This document shows positions 1 to 7,002 of a DNA stretch of 20,206 nucleotides, one piece after another. The translations under genes were made by a program, and so were the position numbers. Origin of the DNA: an uncultured Bacilli bacterium (GTDB lineage Bacteria > Bacillota_I > Bacilli_A > RF39 > UBA660); contig CARJCM010000021.1 of the NCBI GenBank assembly GCA_948999435.1, positions 1-20,206 of the forward strand, read 5' to 3'. The notes under the pieces were generated by a model. The model saw only the letters and a program-made list of their open reading frames with translations. It had not been told where the DNA came from and searched no databases. Positions within the stretch are counted from its first letter, which is position 1; every line of letters starts with the position of its first letter.

Positions 1-53
1 TCTCAGGGAATTAATTCCGGGATGGATTATAGCTTTACAGAAAATGCATGTAG

Positions 54-1931
54 GCTACAGACTTAGCTATTAAAGAATTAATTGATGGTGAAAGTGAATA
101 TTGGAATACTGAAAACTCAAATAAAAATGCTAAAGTTGTTACAACTCAAAGAGATTATTTGGCTGGTATTACTAGTACAGATATTACAAGAAGATTCCTA
201 TTACCAGAAGATATAGTTCAAGCTCATGATGATGGAAGAATTCATTTCCATGATGCTGATTATTTTGCACAAAATGCATTACATAATTGTGATTTAATAA
301 ATTTAGAAGATATGCTTCAAAATGGTACTAATATTAATGGTGTTATGATTGAAAAACCACATAAGTTTTTAACAGCTATGACTATTGCTACACAACTTAT
401 TACGGCAGTTAATTCTAGTCAATATGGTGGAGCTACTATAACTCTTACACATTTAGCACCTTTTGTTAGAGATAGTTATAAAAGATATTTAGATAAATAT
501 AAAAAACGTAAATGCACGCCTGAGGATTGCGAAAAATTTGCTAAAGAAGATTTAAAAAGAGAAATTGTAGATGGAGTTCAAACTTTTCAATATCAAATTA
601 ATTCAATGACTACAACAAATGGTCAAGCACCTTTCTTAAGTGTTTGTATGTATCTTGGTGAAACAGAAGAATACAAGGAAGAACTTGCAATGATTATTGA
701 AGAAGTTTTAAAACAACGTATAGAAGGTATGAAAAATGAAAAGGGTGTTTATATTACACCTGCATTCCCTAAACTTTTATATGTTTTAGAAGAAGATAAC
801 ATCAAAAAAGGAAGTAAATATTATTATTTAACTAAGTTAGCTGCAGAATGTACTGCTAAGAGAATGGTTCCTGATTATATTTCTGAGAAAATTATGTTAC
901 AGCTTAAAATTGATAAAAATGGTAATGGTAATTGTTATCCTTGTATGGGTTGCCGTTCATTCTTAACTCCTTATGTTGATCCTAAAACTAATAAACCTAA
1001 GTATTATGGAAGATTTAATCAAGGTGTTGTTACAATTAACTTAGTAGATGTAGCATTATCAAGTGATAAAGATCAAGAAAAGTTCTGGGAAATATTTGAT
1101 GAGAGATTAGATTTATGTCATAGAGCATTACAAATAAGACATAAAAGACTTTCTAAAGCTACAAGTGATGTTGCACCTATTTTATGGCAACATGGAGCTT
1201 TAGCTAGACTTGGTAAGGGTGAATCTATTCATGATTTACTTCATAATGGTTATTCAACTATTAGTCTTGGTTATGCAGGTTTATATGAATGTGTTAAATA
1301 TATGACTGGACACTCTCATACTGATAATGGTAAAGGTAAAGAATTTGGTTTACAAGTTATGCAACACTTAAATGATAAATGTAAAGAGTGGAAAGCTGCA
1401 GAGGCTATAGATTATAGTGTTTATGGTACACCAATTGAAGCAACAACTTATAAATTTGCTAAATGTTTAAAAGAACGTTTTGGGGTTATTAAAGGAGTAA
1501 CAGATAGAGATTATATTACTAATAGTTATCATGTTCCTGTTTTTGAAGAAATTGATGCTTTTGAAAAATTAAAATTAGAAGCAGAATTCCAAAACTTAAG
1601 TCCAGGTGGGGCAATCTCTTATATTGAAACTCCTAATTTATCAAATAATATTCCAGCTGTTTTAGAAGTTATTCAATTTATTTATGATAATATTATGTAT
1701 GCTGAACTTAATACAAAACTTGATTATTGTCATGAATGTGGGTATACTGGTGAAATTTTAATTGATGAAAAGCTTGAATGGTATTGTCCTAATTGTGGAA
1801 ATAGAGATCATGATAAATTAAATGTTGCTAGACGTACTTGTGGTTATATTGGCTCTAATTTTTGGAATAAAGGTAGAACTCAAGAAATTAAAGAACGTGT
1901 TGTTCATTTAGATAATAAAGATGAGGAATAA
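54..1931 (+). CDS. nrdD: Anaerobic (class III) ribonucleoside-triphosphate reductase, 5'-incomplete
   Basis: Oxygen-sensitive reductase that makes deoxyribonucleotides from ribonucleoside triphosphates with a glycyl radical. The frame is open from 54; the first usable start in it is a TTG at 159, but residues encoded upstream of that (with the family-like NSNKNAK and TTQRDY) clearly belong to the protein, so the true start lies left of the window. Visible landmarks are the active-site cysteine in LHNCDLINLEDML, the second cysteine cluster CYPCMGCRSF, a four-cysteine zinc site near the C-terminus (CHECGY and CPNCGN), and the glycyl-radical loop RRTCGYIG near the end. The N-terminal ATP-cone expected in this family is missing. 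An in-frame TAG at 51-53 interrupts the reading; bases 1-51 read sensibly in another frame, suggesting a one-base loss near 52. nrdG follows after 2 bases, so the two are one operon. Confidence 0.93.
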   Translation, partial: ATDLAIKELIDGESEYWNTENSNKNAKVVTTQRDYLAGITSTDITRRFLLPEDIVQAHDDGRIHFHDADYFAQNALHNCDLINLEDMLQNGTNINGVMIEKPHKFLTAMTIATQLITAVNSSQYGGATITLTHLAPFVRDSYKRYLDKYKKRKCTPEDCEKFAKEDLKREIVDGVQTFQYQINSMTTTNGQAPFLSVCMYLGETEEYKEELAMIIEEVLKQRIEGMKNEKGVYITPAFPKLLYVLEEDNIKKGSKYYYLTKLAAECTAKRMVPDYISEKIMLQLKIDKNGNGNCYPCMGCRSFLTPYVDPKTNKPKYYGRFNQGVVTINLVDVALSSDKDQEKFWEIFDERLDLCHRALQIRHKRLSKATSDVAPILWQHGALARLGKGESIHDLLHNGYSTISLGYAGLYECVKYMTGHSHTDNGKGKEFGLQVMQHLNDKCKEWKAAEAIDYSVYGTPIEATTYKFAKCLKERFGVIKGVTDRDYITNSYHVPVFEEIDAFEKLKLEAEFQNLSPGGAISYIETPNLSNNIPAVLEVIQFIYDNIMYAELNTKLDYCHECGYTGEILIDEKLEWYCPNCGNRDHDKLNVARRTCGYIGSNFWNKGRTQEIKERVVHLDNKDEE

Positions 1932-1933
1932 TT

Positions 1934-2473
1934 ATGAGATACAATAAGATTAGAAAAATGGATATCTCTAACGGACCAGGCGTTAGAGTTTCCATCTTTA
2001 TGCAAGGTTGTGTATTTAATTGTAAAAATTGTTTTAATCCTGAAACTCATGATTTTGATGGTGGAAAAGAATTTACGGATGAAACTATTGAAAGAGTTTT
2101 AAATCTTTGTGATAAAGAATATATTGAAGGCTTATCAATTCTTGGTGGAGAGCCAATGCATCCTAGAAATCTTGAAGGAACTACTAAGCTTGCAAAAGCT
2201 TTTAAGAAAAGATTTCCTAATAAAACTATCTGGTCTTGGTCAGGATTCTTATTTGATAGAGATTTAAAAGATAAAGAAATTGTTAAATATTTAGATGTTT
2301 TAGTTGATGGTCAATATCAAGATGAACTACATAATTTCTTACTTAAATATTGTGGTTCTAGTAATCAAAGAGTCATTGATGTTCAAGCATCTTTAAAAGA
2401 AAATAAAGTTATTCTATTTGAAACAAATGAAATAGAACAAAAACAAGAAGAAGGAGAGTTAGTATGCGCTTGA
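1934..2473 (+). CDS. nrdG: Anaerobic ribonucleotide reductase activating protein (radical SAM)
   Basis: Radical-SAM activase that installs the glycyl radical on NrdD using S-adenosylmethionine and a [4Fe-4S] cluster. The cluster motif CxxxCxxC is visible near residue 26 (GCVFNCKNCFN), preceded by the family-typical GPGVRVSIFMQG. The SAM-binding LGGEP motif follows (ILGGEPMHPRN). At 179 residues the length is normal for the family. The ATG lies 2 bases after the nrdD stop and the 3' end overlaps the next gene by 10 bases, so translation is probably coupled. It ends in TGA, one of several real TGA stops in the window. The partner gene directly upstream makes the assignment very firm. Confidence 0.95.
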   Translation: MRYNKIRKMDISNGPGVRVSIFMQGCVFNCKNCFNPETHDFDGGKEFTDETIERVLNLCDKEYIEGLSILGGEPMHPRNLEGTTKLAKAFKKRFPNKTIWSWSGFLFDRDLKDKEIVKYLDVLVDGQYQDELHNFLLKYCGSSNQRVIDVQASLKENKVILFETNEIEQKQEEGELVCA

Positions 2474-2919
2474 GAGGTTTTGAAATAGCAAAGGGATTTG
2501 AGGATAAGAATATTAATCTTCCTAAAAGAAGTACTAAGAATGCCGCTGCTTATGATGTAGAAGCAGCAGAAGATGTAACTATTCCTCCATATACACATGG
2601 TATTAAACCTACACTTATTCCAACGGGGTTAAAAGCATATTGTCAAGATGATGAATGGTATATGCTTGCTAATCGTAGCGGTGGACCTAAAAAAGGGTTT
2701 GTAATGGCTAATAGTATTGGTATTATTGATGCTGATTATTATGGTAATGAGTCTAATGATGGTCATTTTATGTTTCAATATTTCAATTTTGGAACAGAAC
2801 CTTTAGAAGTTAAAAAAGGTGATAGAATTGGTCAAGTTATATTTATGAAATATCTTATTACTGATGATGATGATGCTACAGGTGAGCGAAAAGGTGGATT
2901 TGGTTCTACAGGTAAATAA
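2464..2919 (+). CDS. dut: dUTP diphosphatase (dUTPase)
   Basis: Hydrolyses dUTP to dUMP and pyrophosphate, keeping uracil out of DNA and feeding thymidylate synthesis. The 151 residues carry all five trimeric-dUTPase motifs in order: AAAYDVEA (motif 1), NRSGGPKKG (motif 2), GIIDADYYGN (motif 3, with the catalytic Asp and the sugar-stacking Tyr), KGDRIGQVIF (motif 4) and RKGGFGSTG (motif 5, the C-terminal arm that closes over the substrate). An insertion after motif 3 (ESNDGHFMFQYFNF) recalls the YncF/YosS type of Bacillus and its phages. The start ATG lies inside the nrdG 3' end with a GGAGAG Shine-Dalgarno just upstream. Position as third gene of an anaerobic dNTP operon fits the function. 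Confidence 0.92.
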   Translation: MRLRGFEIAKGFEDKNINLPKRSTKNAAAYDVEAAEDVTIPPYTHGIKPTLIPTGLKAYCQDDEWYMLANRSGGPKKGFVMANSIGIIDADYYGNESNDGHFMFQYFNFGTEPLEVKKGDRIGQVIFMKYLITDDDDATGERKGGFGSTGK

Positions 2920-2948
2920 AAAAATCTAGATAAAAGTCTAGATTTTTT
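2919..2948. terminator. Bidirectional intrinsic terminator between dut and cwlJ
   Basis: A 12-base perfect inverted repeat (2919-2930 with 2937-2948) encloses a 6-base loop, and A/T runs at both ends give a U-tract in either direction. It separates the convergent dut and cwlJ genes and overlaps the last codons of both. Confidence 0.85.
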
Positions 2949-3372
2949 AATATATTTGAGTACATGTACCAGATTGTGGTCTATAAAAGCAATGATTTTT
3001 ATATTTACCAGCTAAGGGTTGACTATACCATGTAGTTTTGCATGATGTGTTTGATGATGGTGGAGCATAGAACCATAATGAATGAGTAGCAGGGTAATAA
3101 TATTCACCCGTTAAAATGCGTTTAGCAAGATTTTTTTCGGAAGTAGTAGAAGAACCATAGAAGAGAGGAGAATTAGCGCCTACGAATTGATTAGGTTGGA
3201 AAATAGCATCAGTTATACTATCTATATTTTTAAAAGTGTAACAATCTCCTAAAACTCTATTGACTACAACATTGCCTACCATTAGCATTCCTAAATCTCC
3301 TTCAGTTTGGGCTTCAGCCCGCATAAGTCTTGCTAATAAATCTAATTCTTTAGTAGTATAATTTACGATCAT
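2947..3372 (-). CDS. cwlJ: Spore cortex-lytic cell wall hydrolase CwlJ
   Basis: Hydrolase_2 (SleB/CwlJ) family enzyme that degrades spore cortex peptidoglycan during germination. The ATG at 3372 gives 141 residues, essentially the length of Bacillus CwlJ (142). The match is collinear: LLARLMRAEAQTEG (predicted catalytic Glu20), GMLMVGNVVVNRV, FQPNQF, HSLWFYAP, WYSQPLAGKYKNHCFY. As in CwlJ, and unlike SleB, there is no signal peptide. The frame stays open 24 codons further upstream, but that extension has no family similarity and runs into the tRNA-Trp promoter; an AGGTGAT Shine-Dalgarno in front of 3372 supports the shorter start. The gerQ gene that accompanies cwlJ in Bacillus is not in the window. 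Confidence 0.9.
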   Translation of the reverse strand: MIVNYTTKELDLLARLMRAEAQTEGDLGMLMVGNVVVNRVLGDCYTFKNIDSITDAIFQPNQFVGANSPLFYGSSTTSEKNLAKRILTGEYYYPATHSLWFYAPPSSNTSCKTTWYSQPLAGKYKNHCFYRPQSGTCTQIY

Positions 3373-3405
3373 ATGATAATCACCTAATTTATTATATGAA
3401 AATAT

Positions 3406-3434
3406 TTGAAATATGGGATTAAATGTGCTATAAT
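3406..3434 (+). promoter_or_regulatory. Strong vegetative promoter for tRNA-Trp
   Basis: TTGAAA at 3406-3411, a 17-base spacer, then an extended -10 (TGCTATAAT, hexamer 3429-3434). The predicted start at about 3441 is a few bases before the tRNA. It is close to consensus, as expected for a stable RNA gene. Confidence 0.8.
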
Positions 3435-3446
3435 ACAAATACACGT

Positions 3447-3520
3447 AGGGGCGTGGTATAATGGTAGCATAGGAGTCTCCAAAACTTTTGATGGGAGTTC
3501 GATTCTCTCCGCCCCTGCCA
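3447..3520 (+). tRNA. trnW: tRNA-Trp (anticodon CCA)
   Basis: A 74-base cloverleaf. The acceptor stem AGGGGCG (3447-3453) pairs fully with CGCCCCT (3510-3516), followed by discriminator G and an encoded CCA (3518-3520). The anticodon stem 3472-3476/3484-3488 holds the loop CTCCAAA with anticodon CCA at 3479-3481. The T stem GGGAG/CTCTC encloses TTCGATT (3493-3509). The D arm pairs weakly and the variable loop is only 4 bases. A CCA anticodon, with real TGA stops elsewhere, indicates the standard genetic code. The accessory module starts 142 bases downstream, but no copy of the tRNA 3' end was found that would mark an integration site. Confidence 0.93.
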
Positions 3521-3594
3521 TTTAGTGATTATGCGAACATTGTTTACTTTGTAGGCGGGTTTGCTTTAAATATAAAAATAGTTTAGAAGTAATG

Positions 3595-3637
3595 AAAAGG
3601 GCTAGTATAGACTTAAAAAGTTTTATACTGCCTTTTT
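3595..3637 (+). terminator. Terminator-like hairpin after tRNA-Trp, upstream of the kinase gene
   Basis: The arm at 3595-3609 pairs imperfectly with 3624-3637 (core AGTATA/TATACT, outer AAAAGG/CCTTTTT), ending in a T-run. It could terminate the tRNA transcript or act as an attenuator for the kinase gene, whose GAGG ribosome site lies at 3650-3653. Bases 3521-3594 hold only a weak hairpin (GCGAAC at 3533 with GTTTGC at 3559). Confidence 0.6.
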
Positions 3638-3662
3638 ATTTGATGTAGCGAGGTCTTTAGTT

Positions 3663-4592
3663 ATGAGTTATGAAAAAAATTTTGCAAGAAAGATTTTAAA
3701 TAGTGAGGGAATAAATCCTACACATATAAAAAAAGCAAATGTAAGTGGTCAAAAGAAAGTGTTTTTTATAACTGTCGATGGAAAAGAATATGTTTTTAAG
3801 ATGGTTAATATCACACCTATTGAAATGGATGATGAACTTGAAGAAATTTGTGATTTATCAGACGAGATAAGAAATGAGAAACAATTAATTGTAAATGAAA
3901 AAATGGAACGAATTAAAAATGAATTACAAATGGCAAAGAATGTTTCAATTTTGCCACAATTACAATTAATTAATCAATATAAAATATATGTTGACGATGA
4001 TGAATATTATTTATATTATATTGAAGAAAAATTTGATGGTTCTCCTCTTAATGATTTATATAAAAGAGGAATATTCTCTATTGACGAAGTAATTAGTTTT
4101 GTTGAACAATTAGTAAAATCTATTGAAATAATGTATAATTGTAAATATATTCATCGTGATATAAAACCACAAAATATAATTACTAATAATGGGGAATATA
4201 AATTAATAGATGGTGGATTATGTAAATATTTGGAAGATGAGAATAATTTAACCAGAACTCCTGACTTTATTGGAACTTATAGATATTCCGCTCCAGAACA
4301 AGAAAAGAGAACCAGTAATTTTAACTGGAATTTTACAACAGATTTATATCCAGTAGGACTTATAGCCATTGAAATGTTTATTAAAGAAGCAAGAGATTAT
4401 AGTGAAGAACATTTAAAGGATTTAGAATATATATATCAAAAATGGAAATCAGATGATAAAAAAGCGAATTTATTGTTTTCAAAAATTATTTCAAGATTAA
4501 GTAATCCAAATATTGCGCAACGATTTAATAACTTTGAAGATATATATAATATACTAGATAGAATTAAAGATATAGGAAGTGATGATTTATGA
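3663..4592 (+). CDS. Hanks-type serine/threonine protein kinase
   Basis: Soluble 309-residue kinase that is essentially the catalytic domain, with no membrane segment or PASTA repeats, so it is not the usual PrkC/Stk1. Visible subdomains: ATP-anchoring Lys46 in GKEYVFKMV, probable helix-C Glu87, catalytic loop HRDIKPQN (Asp166, Lys168, Asn171), Mg-binding DGG at 183-185 in place of DFG, activation segment ending GTYRYSAPE (210-212) and the helix-F Asp in DLYPVG. The glycine-rich loop is degenerate. The conserved residues suggest an active enzyme; the DGG variant is a small departure. Its stop overlaps the next gene's start by 4 bases (ATGA), so the two are translated together and probably act together. 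A role in defence or stress signalling is inference from the setting. Confidence 0.88.
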   Translation: MSYEKNFARKILNSEGINPTHIKKANVSGQKKVFFITVDGKEYVFKMVNITPIEMDDELEEICDLSDEIRNEKQLIVNEKMERIKNELQMAKNVSILPQLQLINQYKIYVDDDEYYLYYIEEKFDGSPLNDLYKRGIFSIDEVISFVEQLVKSIEIMYNCKYIHRDIKPQNIITNNGEYKLIDGGLCKYLEDENNLTRTPDFIGTYRYSAPEQEKRTSNFNWNFTTDLYPVGLIAIEMFIKEARDYSEEHLKDLEYIYQKWKSDDKKANLLFSKIISRLSNPNIAQRFNNFEDIYNILDRIKDIGSDDL

Positions 4593-5791
4593 TTTTTATT
4601 CAACAAGGTCCAGCTTGGAGACCTAAATGTACAGAATTACTAGAAAGAAATTTGGTATCCGGAATTATTTGGGATTTAAGAAATGAAACTATAGAAAAAA
4701 TAAATGAAATAAAATCAGAAGACAATAAATTAAATGATATTGTTGATTTAGCGGATTTAAAAATTTATTATAAACAATTTCCTAATTCTTTATTAAAAAA
4801 AGCAAATGATCTAACATATATGCCTAATTATGCGATTAATAGATTAGCTTTAAGGGATAGAAGTAATTTAGAAAAGATTGTTCGAGAAACATTACAATTT
4901 CAACTAGATAATAATTTCAGCATCATATGTATACCAGCTTTATATATATCTAGTTTTGATGAAAGAATAATTGATGCTATTTTTGATATGTTATTAGAAT
5001 ATAATAACCAATTAACTTATAATGATAAAAAAATATATCTAAATATGTTAATACAAGAAAGTGCATTTAATAATATTAATCAACTGAATGATTTTTTAAA
5101 CGAATTAAGTTCATATAAGGAACATATTAAAGGATTATATATAACTATTGATAGAGACAACGCGTCTACAATAAGACACGACTATAATCCGACAAGATTA
5201 TCAAATTTAATGCAAATGATATATGCTATTAAGTTGATGGGATTAGAAGTTTTAGTTGGATATTCTGGAATAGAAGCTGTTAATTTAATTGCAGTGGGTG
5301 CTGATAATATTGGAACGGGCTGGTTTCATTCATTAAGAAAATTTAACAAAGAAGATAAAGGACTTGAACCAAAAGAAATGCGCGGTAGACAAAAGAAAAG
5401 ATATACATCAATAGGATTTTTGTCTGAATTAATAATAGATGAAAACATATGGCAATATAATCCTAATCAAAAAGAATGGTTATATAATGTTGCTTTAAAT
5501 GGTTTTTCATTAGATACAAAAATTAAAAACGAAAATTTGGACGATATATCATTAAACGAAACATATGTTGAATATTTTGAAGCTTTATCAAATATGTTTG
5601 AAAAAATAGAAGATACTGAAATTGAGAACAGATTAACGAAACTTTTAGAAATAATAGATAGTGCAATAATTAATATAGACGAATATAACAAAAATAATTT
5701 GATTGGTACACCATTAACAAAAAAACATTTAGAAAGTTACAAAACAGCTATTAATGATTTTGCAATTAGAAATTTTATTGAATTAAATTAA
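4589..5791 (+). CDS. Unrecognised 400-residue protein coupled to the kinase, possible TIM barrel
   Basis: I do not recognise the family. No signal peptide or membrane helix is visible. The order of strands and loops suggests an alpha/beta barrel: the strand IIWDLRNE near residue 26, SIICIPALYI near 111, LNMLIQESAF near 151, GLYITIDRDN near 182, GLEVLVGYSG near 218, then AVGADNIGTGWFHSLRKF near 235 and a basic EMRGRQKKRY near 263. Acidic residues at strand ends (Asp29, Glu157, Asp188, Asp190) would be candidate active-site positions if the barrel model holds. The C-terminal 100 residues look helical. The start overlaps the kinase stop (ATGA), so it is the kinase's obligate partner or a likely substrate. 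A tRNA-guanine-transglycosylase-like fold crossed my mind, but nothing proves it. Confidence 0.75.
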   Translation: MIFIQQGPAWRPKCTELLERNLVSGIIWDLRNETIEKINEIKSEDNKLNDIVDLADLKIYYKQFPNSLLKKANDLTYMPNYAINRLALRDRSNLEKIVRETLQFQLDNNFSIICIPALYISSFDERIIDAIFDMLLEYNNQLTYNDKKIYLNMLIQESAFNNINQLNDFLNELSSYKEHIKGLYITIDRDNASTIRHDYNPTRLSNLMQMIYAIKLMGLEVLVGYSGIEAVNLIAVGADNIGTGWFHSLRKFNKEDKGLEPKEMRGRQKKRYTSIGFLSELIIDENIWQYNPNQKEWLYNVALNGFSLDTKIKNENLDDISLNETYVEYFEALSNMFEKIEDTEIENRLTKLLEIIDSAIINIDEYNKNNLIGTPLTKKHLESYKTAINDFAIRNFIELN

Positions 5792-5820
5792 AAAGAGCAA
5801 TTATATAATTTGCTCTTTTT
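5790..5820. terminator. Bidirectional terminator between convergent genes
   Basis: An 11-base perfect stem (5790-5800 with 5810-5820) has a 9-base loop and A/T tails at both ends. It serves the kinase operon on the plus strand and the nuclease-like gene on the minus strand, whose last codons lie inside it. Confidence 0.88.
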
Positions 5821-6472
5821 CATTAAATACTATTTTAGCAAGACTAGAAATATATGTTGGATTTTTACTAGTTTTATTTTTTTCAATTTTAGGTTTAAAG
5901 AAAGTCTTATATCCTTTTCCATCAATTCCAACAAGCCCAACATTATATAAAACAAAAATATCTTTTTCTTTTTTATATAATTTTATTGCCAAATCCATAG
6001 GTATTGCTATATATGAACTTGACGAGAAATTTTTGTTTTTATTTGCTTGAATAATTGCATTTTTCCAATTTTTTAATTTTAATTCATAAGATGTGAATTC
6101 AATATTAGGAAATTCAAAATCTTTATTAATCAATAACATTCCTTTGTCATCATTTGTTACAATATTTTCTTTTTTTAATTTATTTAAAATAGCGATAATA
6201 TTTGTATAAGTATAATCTGTTTTATCCATTAAATATTTAATAGAGTGGCTTTGCTGTTTATGCAAATATCCAGTTATTTTAGCACATTGATAATCTTTTA
6301 ATACTTCCATTTGGTGTAATGAAAGTGAATTGTAATTGTTTAATGTAACTTTTACTACATCCGCATTACCAAATCTTCCATTAAACTCTTCGTATATAAA
6401 TTCATTGCTTTTAATTTTATTTTTTAATTGAGTAATGAATAATTTTTGCATATCAATTTCTTTATCAAACAT
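5801..6472 (-). CDS. Winged-helix protein with nuclease-like C-terminal part
   Basis: A 223-residue soluble protein. Residues 28-41 read YEEFNGRFGNADVV. The middle (about 50-110) looks like a MarR-type winged helix (SLSLHQMEVLKDY, IIAILNKLKKENIV). The part from 121 has the pattern FTSYELKLKNWKNAIIQAN followed by SSYIAIPMDLA. An Asp (38) plus a later Glu-x-Lys (130, 132) and a Gln in the following helix is the outline of a PD-(D/E)xK nuclease, here apparently with the winged helix between the two halves of the site; sce7726-like proteins have a comparable layout. Nuclease activity is inference. An AGGAGTG Shine-Dalgarno precedes the ATG. It faces the kinase pair across a shared terminator, so it may be a functional neighbour but not a co-transcribed one. 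Confidence 0.7.
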   Translation of the reverse strand: MFDKEIDMQKLFITQLKNKIKSNEFIYEEFNGRFGNADVVKVTLNNYNSLSLHQMEVLKDYQCAKITGYLHKQQSHSIKYLMDKTDYTYTNIIAILNKLKKENIVTNDDKGMLLINKDFEFPNIEFTSYELKLKNWKNAIIQANKNKNFSSSSYIAIPMDLAIKLYKKEKDIFVLYNVGLVGIDGKGYKTFFKPKIEKNKTSKNPTYISSLAKIVFNEKEQII

Positions 6473-6576
6473 TTTTCATCACTCCTATTCTAATACTATT
6501 ATACATTAAAAACAAAAAAAATAATAGTAAAATTATATTATTTATTATACAACTATAAATAAATTATTACCACATT

Positions 6577-6609
6577 AAAAAAGCGGTATCATCAATAATA
6601 CTACTTTTT
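6577..6609 (-). terminator. Weak terminator of the ribbon-helix-helix gene
   Basis: On the minus strand an imperfect stem (6599-6609 with 6577-6588, one mismatch and one G-U pair) ends in six U residues. It overlaps the stop codon of the gene. The rest of 6473-6576 is very AT-rich with nothing else recognised. Confidence 0.5.
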
Positions 6610-6795
6610 GTTGTTTTTCTTCTTTAGTTCTTTGAACTCTAAATTGTTTAAAGCATAATCAAGGCATTGATTTATAAGTTCATTACGGCTTATATCAATT
6701 TTAGAAGCAATTTTATCTATTTCTTGAACTTTATAATCTTCTAGTCTAATTGAGATGACAACTTTCTCACTTTTTGATGGTTGAAACTTAATCAT
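6601..6795 (-). CDS. Small ribbon-helix-helix (CopG/Arc-like) DNA-binding protein
   Basis: A 64-residue protein with the ribbon-helix-helix pattern: a short basic strand KVVISIRLEDYKVQEID followed by two helices (IDKIASKI, SRNELINQCLDYALNNL) and a lysine-rich tail. Such proteins bind operators as dimers and are often antitoxins or plasmid/island regulators. The chosen ATG at 6795 has a near-perfect GGAGGT site 6 to 11 bases upstream; the frame stays open to 6855 but that start has no ribosome site. No toxin partner overlaps it; the nearest gene on the same strand is the nuclease-like gene 128 bases downstream. It may regulate its own gene or the promoter at 6874-6902. Confidence 0.78.
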   Translation of the reverse strand: MIKFQPSKSEKVVISIRLEDYKVQEIDKIASKIDISRNELINQCLDYALNNLEFKELKKKNNKK

Positions 6796-6873
6796 ACAAT
6801 ACCTCCATTCCCTAATATAATTGTATTCTTTTTTTACTATTAATAATATATTCAATTTTTGAATACAAATTCA

Positions 6874-6902
6874 TTGACTTTAAAATTTTATTATTATATA
6901 AT
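6874..6902 (+). promoter_or_regulatory. Near-consensus vegetative promoter
   Basis: TTGACT at 6874-6879, a 17-base spacer, TATAAT at 6897-6902. Transcription should start at about 6909, exactly where the structured leader begins. It lies 79 bases from the start of the divergent ribbon-helix-helix gene and could be its operator region. Confidence 0.78.
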
Positions 6903-6908
6903 TAATAT

Positions 6909-6980
6909 GTCAGCCGATAGCAGTAATGTAGTATATTCAGCTGATGAAGTATCGGGACAGCTATTTTAGTGTCCCTTTTT
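6909..6980 (+). ncRNA. Structured 5' leader / attenuator of unknown class
   Basis: The leader of about 70 bases begins at the predicted start site and ends in an intrinsic terminator (GGGACA 6954-6959, TGTCCC 6970-6975, then five T). Several perfect helices compete. CCGATA (6914-6919) pairs with TATCGG (6950-6955), which takes two bases of the terminator stem. TCAGC (6910-6914) pairs with GCTGA (6940-6944), AGCTG (6939-6943) with CAGCT (6958-6962), and ATAGC (6917-6921) with GCTAT (6960-6964). Mutually exclusive helices over a terminator are what a riboswitch or attenuator looks like. I could not match it to a known riboswitch; a small independent RNA is the alternative. Confidence 0.5.
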
Positions 6981-7002
6981 ATTTGAAATGGAGTGTATTT
7001 AT

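Noticed and set aside
2383..2598. Minus-strand frame across the nrdG/dut junction
   Set aside because: It is a shadow of two firmly identified overlapping genes, with no ribosome site or family features.
3373..3444. Longer N-terminus of cwlJ
   Set aside because: The extension crosses the tRNA-Trp promoter and has no counterpart in CwlJ. The ATG at 3372 has a ribosome site and gives the normal length.
6909..6980. Fluoride (crcB) riboswitch, suggested by GCTGATGA
   Set aside because: The GGCG/CGCC pseudoknot and the 5' GATG element of that class are missing, and the downstream gene is not a fluoride exporter.
6941..6987. CTGATGA followed by GAAA, resembling a hammerhead ribozyme core
   Set aside because: The sequence between them does not close as stem II, since the terminator hairpin occupies it and its flanks do not pair. 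No matching cleavage-site helix is present.
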